Of a DNA stretch of 64,000 nt, positions 8,048 to 16,751 are shown in pieces (within the stretch, counting starts at the first letter, position 1; each line of letters begins with the position of its first letter). The position numbers and the translations under genes were made by a program. The stretch covers positions 23,726 to 87,725 of the forward strand of contig CAZSSB010000009.1 in assembly GCA_964609245.1 (NCBI GenBank), in the 5' to 3' direction. The DNA comes from JAFGCY01 sp964609245. Its GTDB lineage: Bacteria > 4484-113 > JAFGCY01. The notes under the pieces were generated by a model, which worked only from the letters and a program-made list of their open reading frames with translations, was not told where the DNA came from and did not search any database.

Positions 8048-11000
8048 ATGCTCACACACGGTTTCGCGAGGTTGCTCTTCGTCTGCATCGCGTTGATCAT
8101 GGTGATCGGTGAGAGCACCGGGTGCGGAACTGGGAAGCACGGCGCTGCAGCGCCAGTATCGGCTCCGCCGGCAGCGGAGGGGACCGATACTCCGCCCGAG
8201 GGCGTTGATGTCCACGACTCCAGTGGGAAGGGCGCCGTACTGGACGAGATAAGGGCTGCCCCGATTCCTGAAGGTGTAGATCCTGCCCTGTGGGCACAGC
8301 TTACAAGAACGCTGGCGGCCTTTGTCCGGGCCAACCAGAAGTGCTCCGCTGCAGTGCCCTTGGGGGACAACGGCTACGTTGACGATCTGCAGCTAATCGG
8401 GGGGGACGTACTGGCGTGGTCATACCGCAACACCGGGGACTACGACCAGAACAAGCTGGTGGGGGTCACGGATCTCACGCCTATTGGGCAGTACTGGGAT
8501 GCGCGGGCCGGCGATGCCAACTGGGAGCAGGCGAAGCTGGCTGATGGGGATTTCAACGGGCTGGTCTCGGTGAGTGACATCACGCCCATCGGGCAGAACT
8601 TCGACAACATGGTGCGGGAGTACAACGTATACGCGAGCCTTGATGCTGCCGACCACCCACGGAATAACGGTGGGGACAATGGTGAGGAGAACGGGCCCGG
8701 GGCGCTGTTGGTGGGCAGTATTGAGTTGGAAGACGGTGTAATCCCCGATGCTGGGGGCTACCGTCAGTTCGTCTACACCCTCACGAATCCCGGGACCGAC
8801 GCATATTACTGGGTGCGTCCGACTGATGGAGAGAGCGAGGGGTGGGCCAGCAACCTGGTGGGGGGCTCGCTGGTAGAGCTGCCGATCCTGGAGCTGACGA
8901 ATCCCCCCAGCCTGGGCAGCGGACAGGCTGGCGATCCGTATCTGGTAAACGACGAGACGGATTACGTATTCGCGCTGACCGATCCGGTGGCTGGGACGGT
9001 GACGCACAGTGAGCTGACGGAGTATGTGGTTTCGCCGGCCAGGGCCGGAGCGATTGCGACGGCGGATGCGACGCTGGACATCAATGACGGGTTTGTGGGG
9101 GCGGTGACGGTCACGGCGTGGTATGGGGAGCGGCCCAACCGACCGGACACGACGGTGCACTGTGAAGTGATCCAGGCGCCGGGCAGCGAGTTCCGGGTCG
9201 TGGAAGTCAGTCCGCACAGCGGGGGTTCGGGAGAGCTGACGATCTTCACCGCCGTGGTGGACGGGGGTAACTACGCACTCGACCAGTATGAGTGGGACTT
9301 CGGTGGCGGGGCAACTCCGAGTACCAGCACGCAGCGGGAGCCGCTGGTGGTGCTGGAATGGGTGGGGACGTATGAGGCGCAGGTGACGGTGACGAGCCAT
9401 GATGGTTCGATGGCTGACACGTATGAGTTCGGACTGACGGTGATTCCGACGACGGACGCGCCGGTGATCATCACGTTGTCGCCGCGGTACGTTGAATCAC
9501 CGGCGCCGGCTTTGTATGTGGGATCGCAGGTGGCGCAGACTGCGTACTGCCTGGCGACCGGTATGCGGCCGATTGACTATAGCTGGAACTTCGCAGGCGG
9601 GGTTGACCCCAATGACTTCGAGGACAAGTGGGGTCCGGAACACAGACAGGTTGAGATCACTCCTGTGGACACCTGGCCGGAGGATCCGTACGTGTTCGAG
9701 GATGCGCTGGTGAACGTGGAGAACGTCTACGGGGATGACGGGCTGCAGTTCGATCTGATCGTGGAGCAGCCGCCGCGGTTCTTCTCAGGAGACGGGATTG
9801 AGTTCTGGGGGGAGCCCGGTCAGCAGAAGGTGTTTACAATCGGGCTGTACAGCGGATCGTATCCGCTGACATTCGAGTGGAACTATGGCGGTGGGGCGGT
9901 ACCGAACACGCAGCCCCAGTATTACCAGCGCGAGGAGGATCTGGCTGACACATGGCCGGCGATCCTTGCGGAAACTGGGAAGTACGAGGGAACGATCACG
10001 GTCAGCAACGCGTATGCGGAAGCTAGCTGCCCGTTCGACCTGTACGTCGGCGTGCCGAAGATCCTGTCCGTCGCACCGACGGAGGGGAATGAAGGGCAGC
10101 AGCTCAGCTTCATCGCCAACATCCTGGGAGACCACGAAGAAGAGAACCTGGACCCGGAATACGCCTGGGAGTTCGGTGCTTCGGCTATACCGAGCACGTC
10201 GAGCGAGCAAAGCCCACTCGTCGTATTCGGCGAACACGGCGAGCAGCCGGGCATGCTCACCTTCAGCAACAAGTACGGGCAGGACACGTTGGGCTTCACG
10301 GTCGAAGTCAACGGAGCCCCTCAAGCCCAGCTGGTGGCGGAGCCCGCCCAAGGGCTGATCCCTCTGAGTGTTGAGTTCGACGCCGGCACCAGCACTGATC
10401 CGGAGGGCGGACCCCTTAGCTACCAGTGGGACTGGGACGGCGACGGCACGTTCGATAACAACTCGGGCGATGATCCTACGGTGGAGCACACATATGACAC
10501 CGAAGGGGACTTCCAGGCAACCGTGAGAGTGGTGGACGAGCAAGGTGCGGACGACCTTGCCTCACTCACTATCAAGGCCGAAGGTGAGGCGCCACCGCTT
10601 CCTGACCAGGTAATCATCAGTTCGCACGCAATACAGATCGTGAACGCGGAAGGCGGTTCAGGCCCTTCCGGCGACGTGTTTGTGGAATCCATCCCGACCG
10701 ATACCGCCTCGCTAGTCGCGAACGCGACGACGGAACTCATCTCCTGTGGCATTGGGGGGACGTTCAACGGAGTCCCATTCGGCCCCATGGACTACCCGGA
10801 CCTCCCAGAGGGCTTTGACTCGGAGACGTACAGCGATATACACGAAGCCGTGGCGGAGTTCATCCAGTGGGAGCTCTGGCACGATGGCGACGACAACTTC
10901 CGGCGCACCTCCGACCTGTTTGACCTGAGTGGCGGCGGGTCTTTCCCGTTGATTGGCGAGTCCTTCGGGCCGGCCACCGTGTTCCCCGATGACGATCCCG

Positions 11001-12448
11001 AGTCTACTGGATCGTTGGCTGAGGGATTCCTCGTGGCGACAGTACCGGCAGATTGGGAGGTGGACTACCCCGAGATCCCGGACGTTGATCTGAGGGTTCT
11101 TCTGTCCTTGTTCGTTTCCGTGATCATCGACGTAACCGAGGACCCTGCAGCCCCCGAGATCGTGACGGCCGCCCCCCCCGAATTGCAGCTATTCCCAAGC
11201 ACCCCTGCTATGCTCGAGTTCAACTGGGGGACAGGTGGAGCGCCAGCCGATCTCGGTCTCACCGCGCTTGAACTGTGGGATGTAGCCTACGATGCACGCC
11301 CTGGTGAGCTTCCCTCGTGTGCAACATCGTTCACTTACGTGGACAGATCTCCGGGCAGCGGTGAGTTCACGATTCAAGACAGCGCAGGCCCGGCCGAGGC
11401 TGTCGCGCTTGCCACCGTTCCCAGTTCCTGGCTCGATCCCGACCACGAATACGCATTCAGGTTGCACTGCGATTCCTGGAGTTCGATCAACAAGCCGGGT
11501 GAGTGGCTGTATACTCTGCCGGCGCCGCCACCGCAGAACTTCATTACGTTCCCGGAGCATGCTGATCCAGACATCGATGAGCTGGCGATTCTTTACCAGG
11601 ACCCCGTCGTCCGCCGCGACGGCCGGGTATTCTACGACCTTTTTCCGGGGGACTTCCTATTTCAGGATGAGGAAGGCTTCGATGACATTCTCAAGATTAA
11701 TGGCGACGAGTTCATCCTCCAGGCACGTCACATGCAGCTTTTCCCCCGCGTGACAGTGATTGAAGGGACTGACCCTAGCTTGATCAACCCGCAGACCGAG
11801 GGGATTGTGGGAGTCGTCCCCTCGGAACGGAACCCCCACCACATCATTCTGGATATAGGATTCATCTCGTATCCGGGCGGCGTTGGAGATCCCACCAGGG
11901 AATACGCCTACAAGGTGTTCATGGCCGACGATACCGTGCTGGGCATTGGCACGTTTGACGTCTCACCTATCGGGTTGAGCGTCGATCCGCCGACAGGATA
12001 CAACTGGGGCGTGAATGCGTTCGATCGTGAAGAACGCGACCTGTCCGAGCGCGGCTACTCCAACGCAGTCGTATACGGCAGCACAGTGGGGGGCACGACT
12101 CCGGATGTCCTCTGGGTCGAGTTCTACGGCGGTCACATATTCTGGCCATCGTCGGAGAGTGACCTCGAGGCCCCGAACGTTCGGGTGAGGCTGACCGACG
12201 CCGTGGATGAGGGCTACATGGAGATACCGCTTCTCATGCGCATCGCGGGCCTGGGTGCACAAGGCAGCGTGATCTGCATCCACCCGTTCGTGAACGAAGA
12301 TTTCGCCAATCCTGGCTATCCCGGCTGGCCGGGCATCCTCGACGATGCGTGTACTTACGAGGTTGCTCTAGACGATCCGCACTGGCCTGGGATCGAGCAC
12401 GAGTTCTCCGAGACGCTTAGCGTGAACGGCAATCCGAACACGATGTAG
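8048..12448 (+). CDS. Giant lipoprotein with dockerin-like pair and PKD/Ig-like repeats
   Basis: I place the start at ATG 8048 (1466 residues), where GGGAGG precedes it and a signal peptide begins at once; the open frame extends upstream to 7958 without such signals. The signal ends in STGC, a plausible lipobox. Near residues 120-180 are two calcium-loop repeats, 'GDYDQNKLVGVTDLTPIGQYW' cut short here and GDFNGLVSVSDITPIGQNF, like a dockerin duplet. Then come five or so PKD or Ig-like modules (for example EWDFGGGATPS, ITLSPRYVESPAP, 'FEWNYGGGAVP', 'YQWDWDGDGTFDNN'). The last 600 residues are less clear and may include two fibronectin-like domains. No enzyme motif is seen, so a surface adhesion or scaffold role is likely. 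Codon use from about 10.6 kb on is somewhat poorer in GC than neighbours. Confidence 0.75.
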   Translation: MLTHGFARLLFVCIALIMVIGESTGCGTGKHGAAAPVSAPPAAEGTDTPPEGVDVHDSSGKGAVLDEIRAAPIPEGVDPALWAQLTRTLAAFVRANQKCSAAVPLGDNGYVDDLQLIGGDVLAWSYRNTGDYDQNKLVGVTDLTPIGQYWDARAGDANWEQAKLADGDFNGLVSVSDITPIGQNFDNMVREYNVYASLDAADHPRNNGGDNGEENGPGALLVGSIELEDGVIPDAGGYRQFVYTLTNPGTDAYYWVRPTDGESEGWASNLVGGSLVELPILELTNPPSLGSGQAGDPYLVNDETDYVFALTDPVAGTVTHSELTEYVVSPARAGAIATADATLDINDGFVGAVTVTAWYGERPNRPDTTVHCEVIQAPGSEFRVVEVSPHSGGSGELTIFTAVVDGGNYALDQYEWDFGGGATPSTSTQREPLVVLEWVGTYEAQVTVTSHDGSMADTYEFGLTVIPTTDAPVIITLSPRYVESPAPALYVGSQVAQTAYCLATGMRPIDYSWNFAGGVDPNDFEDKWGPEHRQVEITPVDTWPEDPYVFEDALVNVENVYGDDGLQFDLIVEQPPRFFSGDGIEFWGEPGQQKVFTIGLYSGSYPLTFEWNYGGGAVPNTQPQYYQREEDLADTWPAILAETGKYEGTITVSNAYAEASCPFDLYVGVPKILSVAPTEGNEGQQLSFIANILGDHEEENLDPEYAWEFGASAIPSTSSEQSPLVVFGEHGEQPGMLTFSNKYGQDTLGFTVEVNGAPQAQLVAEPAQGLIPLSVEFDAGTSTDPEGGPLSYQWDWDGDGTFDNNSGDDPTVEHTYDTEGDFQATVRVVDEQGADDLASLTIKAEGEAPPLPDQVIISSHAIQIVNAEGGSGPSGDVFVESIPTDTASLVANATTELISCGIGGTFNGVPFGPMDYPDLPEGFDSETYSDIHEAVAEFIQWELWHDGDDNFRRTSDLFDLSGGGSFPLIGESFGPATVFPDDDPESTGSLAEGFLVATVPADWEVDYPEIPDVDLRVLLSLFVSVIIDVTEDPAAPEIVTAAPPELQLFPSTPAMLEFNWGTGGAPADLGLTALELWDVAYDARPGELPSCATSFTYVDRSPGSGEFTIQDSAGPAEAVALATVPSSWLDPDHEYAFRLHCDSWSSINKPGEWLYTLPAPPPQNFITFPEHADPDIDELAILYQDPVVRRDGRVFYDLFPGDFLFQDEEGFDDILKINGDEFILQARHMQLFPRVTVIEGTDPSLINPQTEGIVGVVPSERNPHHIILDIGFISYPGGVGDPTREYAYKVFMADDTVLGIGTFDVSPIGLSVDPPTGYNWGVNAFDREERDLSERGYSNAVVYGSTVGGTTPDVLWVEFYGGHIFWPSSESDLEAPNVRVRLTDAVDEGYMEIPLLMRIAGLGAQGSVICIHPFVNEDFANPGYPGWPGILDDACTYEVALDDPHWPGIEHEFSETLSVNGNPNTM

Positions 12449-12491
12449 ACCGGTGGCACGCGCGTAGCAGGCTAGGAAGGGCACGGGGTGC

Positions 12492-13400
12492 CTACTCGCC
12501 GTTCAGCGCCTTGAGTTCCTGCTCGATCCACTGCTGGTCGATGTCCATCAGCCACAGGTCAATGCTCTCCCCGCTGCGGTCGGTGCGGACCACCAGCTGA
12601 TCGCCGCGCGGCGACCAGCAGGGCTCGATGTACAGGGTGTCGCCACTGGTCAGCTCAAGTGGCTGGCCGCCGTCGGTCGAGACGACCCACAGGTGATAAG
12701 ACTCGCCGTCCGTCGTCAGCGAGTAGACCAGATGCCTGCCGTCCGGCGAGACGGTGCCCTGGGTGCTGCGTCCGGAATGCGTCAGCTGCAGCGGCTCCGC
12801 GCCGTCGACGGGGACCTTCCAGAGACTGGCGGTGTGATCGTCCGGGTTGATCAGGGACACGATGATGCTCTCCGAAGCCGGCAGCCACTCAATCGGCATC
12901 GGGAGGTGCCCGTCCTGGTGGAAGACCTCGGTGAACACCCCCGTGGCCAGCTCCAGCACCATCACGTTCTCCAGCGAGCGAAAAGCGATTCGGGTGCCGT
13001 CCGGTGACCAGCAGGGATTGGCGCTGCGCTCGACCGGAATCGACTCTGGCACGATGCGGATCGCTGCCCCGCCGCTGGCCGCGATGATCCGCACCACTGA
13101 GCCCCGCTCACCGTCGTAGGCGATGTAGCGGCCGTCAGGCGAAAACACCCCGTGGTGGCCACCGCCCTCGGTCAGCTGCACCGGCTCGCCGCCCGCGGCC
13201 GGAATCACCCAGAGGTTGCCTTCATCCTCTTCCGACCGCTGCGAAGTGAAGACGATGTACTGGCCGTCGGGCGACCAGTCGGGATAGCCCGCCTGGATTC
13301 CGGATGTCAGCTGGGCGAACTGCTCGTCCTCCTGCGCCCGCGCGCCGGTCGCCAGGCAGCAGCCCGCGGTGAAAACGGCGATCAGTAGAGCTCTCAGCAT
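12492..13400 (-). CDS. Exported TolB-like beta-propeller protein
   Basis: 302 residues from ATG 13400, chosen because GGGAGG lies 5-10 nt upstream and a signal peptide (MLRALLIAVFTAGCCLATG) starts there; the open frame runs further up without support. The mature part is a series of PD40 (WD40-like TolB) repeats: PDWSPDGQYIVFTSQR, GVFSPDGRYIAYDG, PCWSPDGTRIAFRS, GTVSPDGRHLVYS, PCWSPRGDQLVV. Such propellers serve as binding platforms in the periplasm. No peptidase domain is attached, unlike the tricorn-type protein at 51.6-55.0 kb that uses the same repeats. The signal contains AGCC, so lipidation cannot be excluded. Confidence 0.75.
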   Translation of the reverse strand: MLRALLIAVFTAGCCLATGARAQEDEQFAQLTSGIQAGYPDWSPDGQYIVFTSQRSEEDEGNLWVIPAAGGEPVQLTEGGGHHGVFSPDGRYIAYDGERGSVVRIIAASGGAAIRIVPESIPVERSANPCWSPDGTRIAFRSLENVMVLELATGVFTEVFHQDGHLPMPIEWLPASESIIVSLINPDDHTASLWKVPVDGAEPLQLTHSGRSTQGTVSPDGRHLVYSLTTDGESYHLWVVSTDGGQPLELTSGDTLYIEPCWSPRGDQLVVRTDRSGESIDLWLMDIDQQWIEQELKALNGE

Positions 13401-13874
13401 TCCTGCCTCCCACTGTGTCGGGTTGCTGCCTGCAGACGAAGCCGCGGTGCCCAACAGCCCGCTGTCAGGGCGCGCACCCTGCTGGATTATGTGGCAGGCG
13501 ACGCCCCCCCGTCAACCGACTCTGCGCAGGGGCAAGCAGTCTGGCAGGTGCTGGTGTGCCTGACGGTCAGCGAGGGGATCGCAGTCAGCGATCTGACGAA
13601 AACTGATGCGGGCTGTCAGCCGGCGGTCCGTGATCTCCGGCGCGACGCGCAGCGCAGGCCGTCAGGGCGGCCTGACACCTGATTGCGCTCAGCCCGGTTT
13701 CGGCCAGCCGCATGCAACCATCGCGCTGCCGCGATGGTCTTCCACCATAGCGCGCCGGGGTTGCTCGGGGCTGCCGAGGCGGTGCGGAAAGAAACCGACA
13801 GGCATACGGTCACAGCGGTCCAGACCGCTGGGCAACCGCGGCGGCAGACTGCTGCCGGCGGCGCAGGAGGTGCT
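13401..13874. other. 474-nt intergenic region with hairpins, no gene seen
   Basis: It separates two divergent genes. Besides the strong hairpin at 13717-13738 it holds a second short palindrome near 13817-13834 (CAGCGGTC, 2-nt loop, GACCGCTG). I looked for a riboswitch here because of the structured leader and found no class I recognise. The AGGAGG at 13865-13870 belongs to the next gene. Confidence 0.5.
13717..13738. repeat. 9-bp stem hairpin, loop CTGC
   Basis: ACCATCGCG at 13717-13725 pairs perfectly with CGCGATGGT at 13730-13738. It has no T-run after it on either strand, so it is a structured leader element or a palindromic repeat rather than a standard terminator. Confidence 0.55.
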
Positions 13875-15107
13875 ATGAACTTGTCAGTGCGCGCAGTGAC
13901 GACCACCGTGGGCCTGCTGGTCATCGTCATGATGGCTGCGGGCTGCGGGAGTGGTGACGGCATCGAGTCTGCCGCGCCGCGGACGGACGGCATGCGGCTT
14001 GGTGGCCTGACCGGCCTTTTNNNNNNNNNNNNNNNNNNNNNNNNNNNNNNNNNNNNNNNNNNNNNNNNNNNNNNNNNNNNNNNNNNNNNNNNNNNNNNNN
14101 NNNNNNNNNNNNNNNNNNNNTGGCTGGCGCTGGCCGAATGGGAGGGTGATCGCTGGGAGTGGTTCAGCCTGCCGCCGGAATCGGGGCTTGAGCTGCCCAG
14201 TTTGGAACCTTATATCAACGCGGAGGGTACGCTGAACGTACTGGTGCTGGTCACGGGCACCAGCCTCTGCGAGCTGGCCTGGCTGCGCGTGGGTGACAAC
14301 CTCGAGCCCCTGGCCAACGCCGATGCCACTGCGTCGATCGGCGTCACCGGACAGCCCTGTCTGCTCAATGGCAGCGCCAGCACTGACTTCGACGGATCAG
14401 TCGTGGAGTACGAATGGGACACCGACGGCGACGGTGAGTACGATCTCAGTGCTGGCAGTGCCAGCCGCGTGGACCATGTATTCGCAACGCCGGGCAACCG
14501 CACGGTCGGCCTGCGGGTGACGGATGACGCCGGCGCCACCGATGTGGCATCCACGGACATTCTGATCGGCGACGGGCTGCGGGACACTGCCGACTTCGAA
14601 GCCGGCTGGCAGGGCTGGGCCGGCGACGTCGCCGATGTGCTGGTCAGTCCGGGCGATGAGATCTACTGGGAGCTGGACCGCAGTACGGACCTGGCCTTCA
14701 GCGGCGACTGGAGCGTCTGGCTGACGGCCGACAACCGGACCGATGCCTGCAAGCTGTGGGTTGAGAAGCGCTACCAGCTGGCACCGAGCACGACGTACAC
14801 GGCCTGCATCAGCTACAAGTTCTGCAGCGAAATCGGCGGGATCGTCGGGACCTGGACCATCCTGGCCGGCGCGATGAACGCGGATCCGGAGACTGGCTAC
14901 GACATCTTCCAGGCCGGCCTGGCACGGGAGACGACCTATAACGGCGGCGTCGCCGGCTTCACCTGGCTCAGCAAGACCTATACGATGGATGTGACCACCG
15001 CGGAGTCCGGCGAGCTGTATCTGCTGGCTGGGGTCTGGGGTGTCTTCGAGGTCTGGCAGACCTACTACATCGACGACATCACGGTCCAGATTATCCCGGC
15101 GCAGTGA
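13875..15107 (+). CDS. PKD-domain lipoprotein, interrupted by an assembly gap
   Basis: It starts at ATG 13875 behind AGGAGG, with a signal peptide ending AAGC (lipobox, Cys about residue 25). At 14021-14120 the sequence is 100 N, so the two sides may not be in one frame or even adjacent as drawn. Beyond the gap the frame encodes a PKD domain (residues 142-235, with EYEWDTDGDGEYDLSAGS and VFATPGNRTVGLRVTD) and then a C-terminal jelly-roll of about 165 residues, beginning DFEAGWQGWAG and ending TYYIDDITVQ, like a carbohydrate-binding module. It resembles the other multi-module surface proteins in this window. The two visible parts are each convincing; their continuity is not. Confidence 0.6.
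   Translation: MNLSVRAVTTTVGLLVIVMMAAGCGSGDGIESAAPRTDGMRLGGLTGLXXXXXXXXXXXXXXXXXXXXXXXXXXXXXXXXXXWLALAEWEGDRWEWFSLPPESGLELPSLEPYINAEGTLNVLVLVTGTSLCELAWLRVGDNLEPLANADATASIGVTGQPCLLNGSASTDFDGSVVEYEWDTDGDGEYDLSAGSASRVDHVFATPGNRTVGLRVTDDAGATDVASTDILIGDGLRDTADFEAGWQGWAGDVADVLVSPGDEIYWELDRSTDLAFSGDWSVWLTADNRTDACKLWVEKRYQLAPSTTYTACISYKFCSEIGGIVGTWTILAGAMNADPETGYDIFQAGLARETTYNGGVAGFTWLSKTYTMDVTTAESGELYLLAGVWGVFEVWQTYYIDDITVQIIPAQ
14021..14120. other. Assembly gap (100 N)
   Basis: A run of exactly 100 N is the conventional placeholder for a scaffold join of unknown size. Order and orientation across it rest on the assembler only. Confidence 0.98.
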
Positions 15108-15181
15108 GCCCGGCAGCAGATGCCTTTACAGGATGCACCAGCCGGATCGAGAATGCCGCCGGCAGCGAGGGTAGGCGAAAG

Positions 15182-15262
15182 CTCCGGCGGTCGGATTCGA
15201 ACCAACAACCCCGCTAGCAGCGGGGTTAATCCCGCCGTCGGCGGGACTCTGCCATTGCGCCG
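15182..15262 (-). pseudogene. tRNA-Asn-derived relic with anticodon arm replaced by two hairpins
   Basis: Read on the minus strand, it begins CGGCG, keeps AATGGCAGAG of the D arm (15247-15257 matches 22964-22974 in tRNA-Asn), and ends with the complete T arm and 3' acceptor strand of tRNA-Asn (identical over 15182-15210). In place of the anticodon arm are two perfect 7-bp hairpins: 15230-15246 (TCCCGCC/GGCGGGA) and 15209-15225 (CCCCGCT/AGCGGGG). It has no anticodon loop and a shortened 5' acceptor strand, so it cannot be a working tRNA. The upstream GIY-YIG relic reads straight into it. Confidence 0.65.
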
Positions 15263-15490
15263 ATTCAAGGAACCGCCCGATCCCCGCTGCTTGATGCTGC
15301 GCTCCATCCTCATCGCCTCGGAGCGTGACTTCACCTCACACTGCCACAGCAGCTTCCACGGTCCCGGGAAGACCTTGGTGGTTCTGGTCGTCCGATAATC
15401 CGGATCGTTGTGCTGGGCCAGCCGCAGTTCCAGGTTGCTGGTCCGTCTGAGGCGGCAGCCTTACGTTGATACTCAGTGGCAGACGTGGAA
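15263..15490 (-). pseudogene. Decayed GIY-YIG endonuclease
   Basis: The minus-strand frame reads LELRLAQHNDPDYRTTRT, then GPWKLLWQCEVKSRSEAMRM and ERSIKQRG. This is the second half of a GIY-YIG domain of the small UPF0213-like kind: the RLxxHN helix, the T-R-T-x-x-x-x-PW strand, and the 'SRSEAxxxExxIK' helix with the catalytic Glu. The N-terminal GIY and YIG strands are unrecognisable and contain two in-frame stops near 15460-15480, so the gene is dead or was miscopied. Downstream the frame continues through the tRNA-derived relic, giving a would-be tail ending LLVRIRPPE from the T arm. Confidence 0.65.
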
Positions 15491-15521
15491 GGCGCTGCTC
15501 ACGGCCATGCAACCGCACATC

Positions 15522-16751
15522 TCACGAGTCGGCGTCGGCGCACTGATCCTCAGGCTCGCTCAGTGCATCGGCAAGGGCTTGGTGGCGGTAGGCGAACAAC
15601 CGTTGCAGCTGCAGTTCAATCAGCCAGCCGGTGAGCATCTGTGACAGGCCTCCGCCAGGCAGAGCGTACTCCACTCGGTCCTCCATGATGCACGCCGAGG
15701 CGCCGTCAGCAATGAAATTGTGCTCGTGCCGCCAGTACGCCCAGGGACCGGACTTCTGCTCATCAACGAACTGCCGGCCAGGGATGACGCCTGTAATCTC
15801 GCTGATCCATGGCACCCGCAGTGGTCCGAAGAGCAGCACCAAGTGGATCTGCTCGCCGGCGGCAATCGATTCGGGGAGTGACCTCACAACCATCTTCTGC
15901 CAGGGCGGCCTGAGTTCGTTGAATGCGTTGGGCTGCAGGTGCCAGCTGAACAGCCGATCGGCGCTTACGGGCATCTCAGTCCGGTGTACGTACACAGCGC
16001 GCCGTGCGTTGCTGAAAGGTGACAGCCGTGCGCCTGGCCGTCTGCCCAGCCGGCGTGCCAGCAGTATGTCGAGACCGACCAGGCCGAGGCCGATCAGCGC
16101 CAGCGGAGCCATGCTTCCGGCCAGCAGTGCGAGCACGGCGTAGAAGGCGATCACGCTGAGACCCACCAGCCGGTAATCACGTGGCAGCGAGTGCTGACGA
16201 GGCATCCACAGCAGTAGGATGAAGCTCACACAGAACCAGCCAGCGTAATTGGCCAGCGGAACCCCGAAGTAGGGGCCGCCGCCTGTCCACCGCCAGTAGT
16301 CCAGTGGTCCGCTGGCCAGCGGATCGATCAGCAGATCAGCGGCAACCATCCATGCGGCGCCCAGTAGCGCGCCCGTGAATCTGCCTGACAGCGAGCTCAG
16401 TCCGCCGGCATAGGCCAACAGCACGCCCCAGGCGGCCGCGATCGCGAGCGGTACGCCGAGCATCTGCCAGCCCAGCGCCGCCGTATAGCGGTAGTGCCCG
16501 AACACCGCGCCGGTCTGCAGACCCACTGCCTCGGCGGCGAAGCCGCCGGCGGCAGCGACCAGCAGCCACCACGCGAGACGCCGATCGGAGCTGAGCAGTA
16601 CCAGCGCGAACGCCGCGTACAGAAACAGCGGACCGGCCCAGGCCGCAGCGGGTGGAGGCTCGGCAAGCACCGCATAGCTGATGACGCCGCCCGCGAACAG
16701 CAGGCCGTAGAAGGCTGCGAGAAGCGCGATGATTAGCTTACGGACGTTCAT
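15522..16751 (-). CDS. CruF-like carotenoid membrane protein fused to a SRPBCC domain
   Basis: 409 residues. Residues 1-245 hold about seven or eight membrane helices and match the DUF422/CruF family (carotenoid 1',2'-hydratase and bisanhydrobacterioruberin hydratase): FGHYRYTAALG, 'GVPLAIAAAWGVLLAYAG', 'AADLLIDPLA..YWRWTGGGPYFGVPLANYAGW' in order. Residues 255-400 are a soluble SRPBCC (START-like) domain: 'HRTEMPVSADRLFSWHLQPN', RPPWQKM, WISEITGVIPGRQFVDEQ, 'EHNFIADGASACIMEDRVEY'. This fold binds hydrophobic ligands. The fusion suggests capture of a carotenoid or lipid next to the hydratase. It is the last gene of the operon and overlaps the desaturase before it by 14 nt. Confidence 0.72.
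   Translation of the reverse strand: MNVRKLIIALLAAFYGLLFAGGVISYAVLAEPPPAAAWAGPLFLYAAFALVLLSSDRRLAWWLLVAAAGGFAAEAVGLQTGAVFGHYRYTAALGWQMLGVPLAIAAAWGVLLAYAGGLSSLSGRFTGALLGAAWMVAADLLIDPLASGPLDYWRWTGGGPYFGVPLANYAGWFCVSFILLLWMPRQHSLPRDYRLVGLSVIAFYAVLALLAGSMAPLALIGLGLVGLDILLARRLGRRPGARLSPFSNARRAVYVHRTEMPVSADRLFSWHLQPNAFNELRPPWQKMVVRSLPESIAAGEQIHLVLLFGPLRVPWISEITGVIPGRQFVDEQKSGPWAYWRHEHNFIADGASACIMEDRVEYALPGGGLSQMLTGWLIELQLQRLFAYRHQALADALSEPEDQCADADS

Noticed and set aside
13401..13874. Possible riboswitch in the leader of the gapped PKD gene
   Set aside because: Several hairpins are present, but none of the conserved cores I know (cobalamin, c-di-GMP, TPP, glycine, SAM) could be laid on the sequence.
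13875..15107. Continuous protein across the N run
   Set aside because: The gap is a 100-N placeholder of unknown true length, so the frame agreement across it may be chance.
15182..15262. A second functional tRNA
   Set aside because: It has no anticodon loop and a shortened 5' acceptor strand; it is listed as a relic.
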